A stretch of 17,940 bases of DNA. Origin: CAYZXT01 sp964482515 (GTDB lineage: Bacteria > Elusimicrobiota > Elusimicrobia > FEN-1173). The stretch lies in NCBI GenBank assembly GCA_964482515.1, contig CAYZXT010000046.1, positions 1-17,940 on the forward strand. The letters are read 5' to 3'. A program made the position numbers and the translations under genes. Positions 15,309-17,940 of the stretch are shown one piece after another. Every line of letters starts with the position of its first letter. Position 1 is the first letter of the stretch. The notes beneath the pieces are model-generated. The model did not search any database. It saw only the letters and a program-made list of their open reading frames with translations, and had not been told where the DNA came from.

Positions 15309-15335
15309 AAACCCTTCCTCAACGAGGAAGGGTTT
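15309..15335 (-). terminator. Intrinsic terminator after rplA, between convergent genes
   Basis: Perfect 12-bp stem (AAACCCTTCCTC/GAGGAAGGGTTT) with a three-base loop. On the minus strand it runs straight into TTTTTTGTTTTT, a strong terminator for the ribosomal genes, beginning 22 bp after the rplA stop. On the plus strand only TTTAATTG follows, so it may also weakly stop queC transcripts. Confidence 0.9.
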
Positions 15336-15357
15336 AATTGAATTCATTCGATTGACT

Positions 15358-16047
15358 TTATTCGGACTTGAGTCCTTCGTTTTGGACCGGGATTCCGGGG
15401 CCCATGGTCGAAGACAGCGACACGCTGCGTACGTAACCACCCTTCACCGTGGCGGGTTTGGCCGCCAATACCGCGTCGATCAACGCCTGCGCGTTGGCCT
15501 GGAGGTTTTTCTCGGGGAACGAGACCTTGCCGAGGATCGAATGGATGATTCCGTATTCGTCCACTTTGTATTCCACGCGTCCGGCCTTCAGTTCCTTCAC
15601 GGCCCGCGCCACTTCGAATGTCACGGTACCGGACTTAGGGTTCGGCATCAGGCCCTTGGGACCGAGCACTTTACCGAGCTTCGTCAGGTCTTTCATCGCG
15701 TCCGGCGTAGCAACCAACACATCAAATTCCAGCCAGCCTTTGGAAAGCTTTTCGATCAACTCGGCGTCACCGGCTTCATCGGCGCCCGCCTCTTTGGCTT
15801 CGCGCTGTTTTTCGCCCTTGGCAACGACGACGACGCGCTTCGTCTTCCCCAACCCGTGGGGCATGACGACAGTCCCGCGCACGCTTTGCTCGGACTTTTT
15901 CGGGTCGACGTTGAGGCGGATATGGATTTCCACGGTCTCGTCAAATTTGGCTTTGGCGGTCTTTTTCACCAGGGCTACGGCCTCGGCCAAGGTGTATTTT
16001 TTCGTTCTATCAACCAGCTTTTCGACTTCCATTAGACGGCGGCTCAC
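15358..16047 (-). CDS. rplA: 50S ribosomal protein L1
   Basis: Forms the L1 stalk that moves deacylated tRNA out of the E site; in many bacteria it also represses its own operon by binding the mRNA leader. 229 residues, full length. Signatures: KKYTLAEAVALVKKTAKAKF, ETVEIHIRLNVDPKKSEQ, VRGTVVMPHGLGK, LGKVLGPKGLMPNPKSGTVT and a C-terminal KGGYVRSVSLSSTMGPGIPV. The start is GTG 16047 with GGGGAG at six bases; the next in-frame ATG (16032) is too far from that site. It lies 21 bp after rplK and is the last gene before the terminator. Confidence 0.97.
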   Translation of the reverse strand: MSRRLMEVEKLVDRTKKYTLAEAVALVKKTAKAKFDETVEIHIRLNVDPKKSEQSVRGTVVMPHGLGKTKRVVVVAKGEKQREAKEAGADEAGDAELIEKLSKGWLEFDVLVATPDAMKDLTKLGKVLGPKGLMPNPKSGTVTFEVARAVKELKAGRVEYKVDEYGIIHSILGKVSFPEKNLQANAQALIDAVLAAKPATVKGGYVRSVSLSSTMGPGIPVQNEGLKSE

Positions 16048-16068
16048 AGTGTCTCCCCTTATCCTAAA

Positions 16069-16497
16069 TTATTGGCCAACTTCGATACCCATGCTGCGGG
16101 CTGTGCCGCGAACCATTTGCACGGCGGCTTCCAGACTGTTAGCGTTCAGGTCCGGCATTTTCGTTTTGGCGATCTCTTCGGCCTGGGCCTTGGTGATCTT
16201 GCCCACTTTGGTCTTATTCGGCTCGGAGCTCGCCTTCGCCAGACCCGCGGCTTTCTTCAGCAACGCGGACATGGGTGGCATTTTGGTGATGAAAGTAAAT
16301 GAACGGTCTTCAAAAACCGTGATGACGGCGGGAATGATCATCCCCGCTTCCATCGGCTTGGTCCGCTCATTAAACTGCCGGCAGAAATCCATGATGTTGA
16401 CGCCGTGCTGGCCGAGGGCCGGGCCCACGGGAGGAGCCGGATTTGCCGCGCCCGCCGGGATTTGAATTTTAATTTGTGTTTTTATTTTCTTCGCCAT
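16069..16497 (-). CDS. rplK: 50S ribosomal protein L11
   Basis: Part of the GTPase-associated centre of the 50S subunit, contacting 23S rRNA and the translation factors; needed for RelA-type stringent activation where present. 142 residues, full length. Signatures: IKIQIPAGAANPAPPVGPAL, GQHGVNIMDFCRQFNERTK, IPAVITVFEDRSFTFITKMP, LLKKAAGLAKAS and VRGTARSMGIEVG at the end. The ATG follows AAGGAAA. It sits 26 bp after nusG and 21 bp before rplA. Confidence 0.98.
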   Translation of the reverse strand: MAKKIKTQIKIQIPAGAANPAPPVGPALGQHGVNIMDFCRQFNERTKPMEAGMIIPAVITVFEDRSFTFITKMPPMSALLKKAAGLAKASSEPNKTKVGKITKAQAEEIAKTKMPDLNANSLEAAVQMVRGTARSMGIEVGQ

Positions 16498-16523
16498 GAA
16501 ACGATTTCCTTTTATCTAATTTT

Positions 16524-17054
16524 CTAAAGTTTTTCGACCTGCAGATAATCCAGTTCGACCGGCGTCGCGCGGCCGAAGATGGACACGGTGACCTTGAGCT
16601 TGGCCCGATCTTCGTTCACCTCTTCCACGACACCGATGAAGTGGCGGAAAGGACCGTCATTGATTCGGACGTTCTCGCCCTTTTCGAACAACACGGCGGG
16701 GCGCGGCTTGGTGGTCGACGGAGCGGTGGTCAATTGCAAAAGACTTTCAATTTCGGAATCAGGGAGCGGCACCGGCTTCACGCCGCCCAGGAAACCCGTC
16801 ACGCCGGGAGTGTTGCGGATCAGCCAATAGGTCTGATTGTCGATCGTCATGTCCACGAGTACGTAACCCGGGAAAAATTTGCGCTTCTTGACCAGCTTCT
16901 TGTTGCGGCGAAGCTCAACGACGTCTTCCGTGGGAATGAGGACTTGCTTCACGACTTCCGACATCCCCTGCACCGCCACGGTCTTCTCGATTGAAGCTTT
17001 CACTTTATCCTCATGACCGGAATACGTGTGAATCACATACCAACTGCGCCCCAT
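16524..17054 (-). CDS. nusG: Transcription elongation and antitermination factor NusG
   Basis: Binds RNA polymerase to increase processivity and links it to Rho or the ribosome. 176 residues. NGN domain (about 3-110) with SWYVIHTYSGHEDKVKASIE, KKRKFFPGYVLVDM and VTGFLGG, then a KOW domain (about 122-176) with FEKGENVRINDGPFRHFIGV and the closing FGRATPVELDYLQVEKL. The start at 17054 is chosen because GGAGG lies five bases before the ATG and MGRSWYVIHT aligns with the family; a longer in-frame opening to 17138 would overlap secE. It starts 16 bp after the secE stop. Confidence 0.97.
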   Translation of the reverse strand: MGRSWYVIHTYSGHEDKVKASIEKTVAVQGMSEVVKQVLIPTEDVVELRRNKKLVKKRKFFPGYVLVDMTIDNQTYWLIRNTPGVTGFLGGVKPVPLPDSEIESLLQLTTAPSTTKPRPAVLFEKGENVRINDGPFRHFIGVVEEVNEDRAKLKVTVSIFGRATPVELDYLQVEKL

Positions 17055-17070
17055 GGAACCTCCGAAAAAT

Positions 17071-17250
17071 TTAGACGAGCAATCCGAAAACGCGGGCGAT
17101 GACGAAATCGACAAATCCCACGTAAACCGACATGACAATCACCAGTAGGATCACAAGCCAGGTGGATGCGATCATTTGCGGACGGGTGAGCCACGTCACC
17201 TTTTTCAACTCCTCGTAGGCCTCTTTTATAAATTGTATGAGTGCAGCCAT
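17071..17250 (-). CDS. secE: Preprotein translocase subunit SecE
   Basis: Essential membrane subunit that clamps SecY in the SecYEG channel. 59 residues, the short single-helix form common outside enterics. An amphipathic start FIKEAYEELKKVTWLTRPQM carries the family motif ELKKVTWLTR (15-24), followed by one membrane helix (about 30-52, WLVILLVIVMSVYVGFVDFV). The ATG at 17250 has AGGA eight bases before it. Position directly before nusG is the conserved order, which supports the call for so short a gene. Confidence 0.95.
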   Translation of the reverse strand: MAALIQFIKEAYEELKKVTWLTRPQMIASTWLVILLVIVMSVYVGFVDFVIARVFGLLV

Positions 17251-17370
17251 GCGAGTTTTCCTATTCCCCGAACCAGCGGGCTGTTCCTTCTCTTAACAAG
17301 ACATCTCCACACGGAAATTGAGACCCGAAGGTGGTTGGATTCCTGCGAAACTTCTTAAGGAAGGCACGAG

Positions 17371-17399
17371 ATTATAATTAATTTGCGCCATAACGTCAA
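17371..17399 (-). promoter_or_regulatory. Strong sigma70-type promoter for secE-nusG-rplK-rplA
   Basis: Minus strand TTGACG, 17 bases, TATAAT. The predicted start is near 17364, giving a 5' leader of about 114 bases before secE. It sits 35 bp past the end of tRNA-Trp, so secE onward can be expressed apart from tuf and rpmG. Confidence 0.85.
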
Positions 17400-17433
17400 T
17401 GAATTTACCGGGATCCGCCCTTTGCTTTCAAAA

Positions 17434-17508
17434 TGGCAGGAGCGGAAGGACTCGAACCTTCAGTCCCGGTTTTGGAGACCGGTGGTTTACCAGTTAACCG
17501 ACGCTCCC
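17434..17508 (-). tRNA. tRNA-Trp (anticodon CCA)
   Basis: Cloverleaf with acceptor GGGAGCG/CGCTCCT (first pair G-U), anticodon stem CCGGT/ACCGG with loop CTCCAAA (anticodon CCA), T-arm GAAGGTTCGAGTCCTTC, discriminator G and an encoded CCA end. Its place between rpmG and secE is the conserved bacterial order. The D-arm reads CGGTTAACTGGTAAACC. Confidence 0.96.
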
Positions 17509-17514
17509 ACAGGA

Positions 17515-17565
17515 GTAGTCGCGCCTCTGGCGCGCCTGTGGCCCTCAAAGTTCCACGTGAGGGCC
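17515..17565 (-). repeat. tRNA-flanking palindrome, copy 2, with adjoining hairpin
   Basis: Minus strand, reading toward tRNA-Trp: hairpin GGCCCTCA/TGAGGGCC (17540-17565, 10-base loop), ACAGG, then CGCGCC-AGA-GGCGCG and ACTAC, ending six bases before the tRNA. The same order (hairpin, ACAGGC, palindrome, ACTAC, tRNA) is seen before tRNA-Thr, with a different hairpin sequence. Confidence 0.6.
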
Positions 17566-17669
17566 CTGCTAAATTCACCGCTGCCCCATCCAACACTATA
17601 GGACGATACCTAGCGGCATCGGCACCCGAAACTCTGCGAGGGTGCACCCTAACAAAACATTCTCTGTTT

Positions 17670-17825
17670 TTATTTCGTTTCCTTATGAAGCGTGTGTTTG
17701 CCGCACGCTTCGCAGAACTTTTTCAGTTCCAATTTCTTGTCTTTGCGCCGGCCCCGGACATAATGGTAATTCCGGTTGTCGCAGACGGTGCAAGCCAGCA
17801 TATAAACAAAACGATCGTTAGCCAT
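17670..17825 (-). CDS. rpmG: 50S ribosomal protein L33
   Basis: Small 50S protein, 51 residues, starting MANDRFVYMLACTVCDNRNY and ending CGKHTLHKETK. It keeps both Cys pairs (C12-x2-C15 and C38-x2-C41), so it is the zinc-binding form. The ATG at 17825 has no strong ribosome site; it begins 60 bp after the tuf stop and may be translated from the tuf message. The 161-bp spacer to tRNA-Trp holds the repeat element and a GGGTGCACCC palindrome (17640-17649). Confidence 0.95.
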   Translation of the reverse strand: MANDRFVYMLACTVCDNRNYHYVRGRRKDKKLELKKFCEACGKHTLHKETK

Positions 17826-17885
17826 GTTTTATTTCGGATTGCTTAAAGGCAACCGCTCTCCTCGCTTCGATTAGCTCGATTCAGA

Positions 17886-17940
17886 TTAAGCCGTAATTTC
17901 GGTGACGACGCCTGCGCCGACGGTATGGCCGCCTTCGCGG
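17886..17940 (-). CDS. tuf: Elongation factor Tu, C-terminal end only
   Basis: Only the last 17 codons and the stop are in the window: REGGHTVGAGVVTEITA, the closing strand of EF-Tu domain 3. EF-Tu delivers aminoacyl-tRNA to the ribosome. It is followed by rpmG, tRNA-Trp and secE, which matches the common tuf-secE-nusG neighbourhood and supports the call despite the short stretch. Confidence 0.93.
   Translation of the reverse strand, partial: REGGHTVGAGVVTEITA

Noticed and set aside
17640..17649. GGGTGCACCC palindrome in the rpmG-tRNA spacer
   Set aside because: Ten bases, no second copy seen and it competes with another short stem; no supported role.

Overview
The window is GC-rich (about 60% by eye) and comes from the chromosome of a Gram-negative bacterium. 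An outer-membrane TonB-dependent receptor, a complete TonB/ExbB/ExbD motor, lipoprotein and Sec signal peptides and a C-terminal-Phe barrel-like protein all point to two membranes. The housekeeping genes (EF-Tu, L33, SecE, NusG, L11, L1, AccA, FbaB) are ordinary bacterial versions. I cannot assign a phylum from sequence alone; an uncultured lineage is likely, and an Elusimicrobiota-like group would be only a guess. All but one of the genes lie on the minus strand, so the window is described from high to low coordinates.

Right end (17940 to 15290): the end of tuf, then rpmG, tRNA-Trp(CCA), secE, nusG, rplK and rplA. A strong promoter (TTGACG-N17-TATAAT) sits between the tRNA and secE. The run ends at a strong intrinsic terminator after rplA, so rplJ/rplL/rpoB do not follow as they do in most bacteria. 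The only plus-strand protein gene, a QueC-like 7-cyano-7-deazaguanine synthase, converges on that terminator.

Middle (14474 to 7942): a signalling and uptake block. It holds a stand-alone receiver with a promoter placed for a leaderless mRNA, a membrane class III adenylate cyclase, a COG2984-type periplasmic substrate-binding protein, a sensor histidine kinase, a second stand-alone receiver and a TonB-dependent receptor. The last four are tightly packed: the binding protein overlaps the kinase by 8 nt, a 29-nt gap carrying a ribosome site follows, and the receiver overlaps the receptor by GTGA. There is no ABC permease or ATPase and no DNA-binding output domain. I read this as a candidate system in which receptor and binding protein feed a ligand signal to the kinase.

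Intergenic block (7941 to 7600): tRNA-Thr(TGT) preceded by a family of palindromic repeats. Two 41-bp units carry 9-bp stems with compensatory base changes. The same short palindrome abuts the 5' end of both tRNA genes in the window.

Left (7532 to 1): a HEAT-repeat lipoprotein with an internal duplication, exbB-exbD-tonB overlapping or nearly so, a possible 37-codon small ORF, a second secreted HEAT-repeat protein, a small barrel-like outer-membrane protein, accA, and fbaB running off the edge. The TonB motor and the receptor probably work together; the HEAT proteins may be envelope scaffolds for them, but that is inference.
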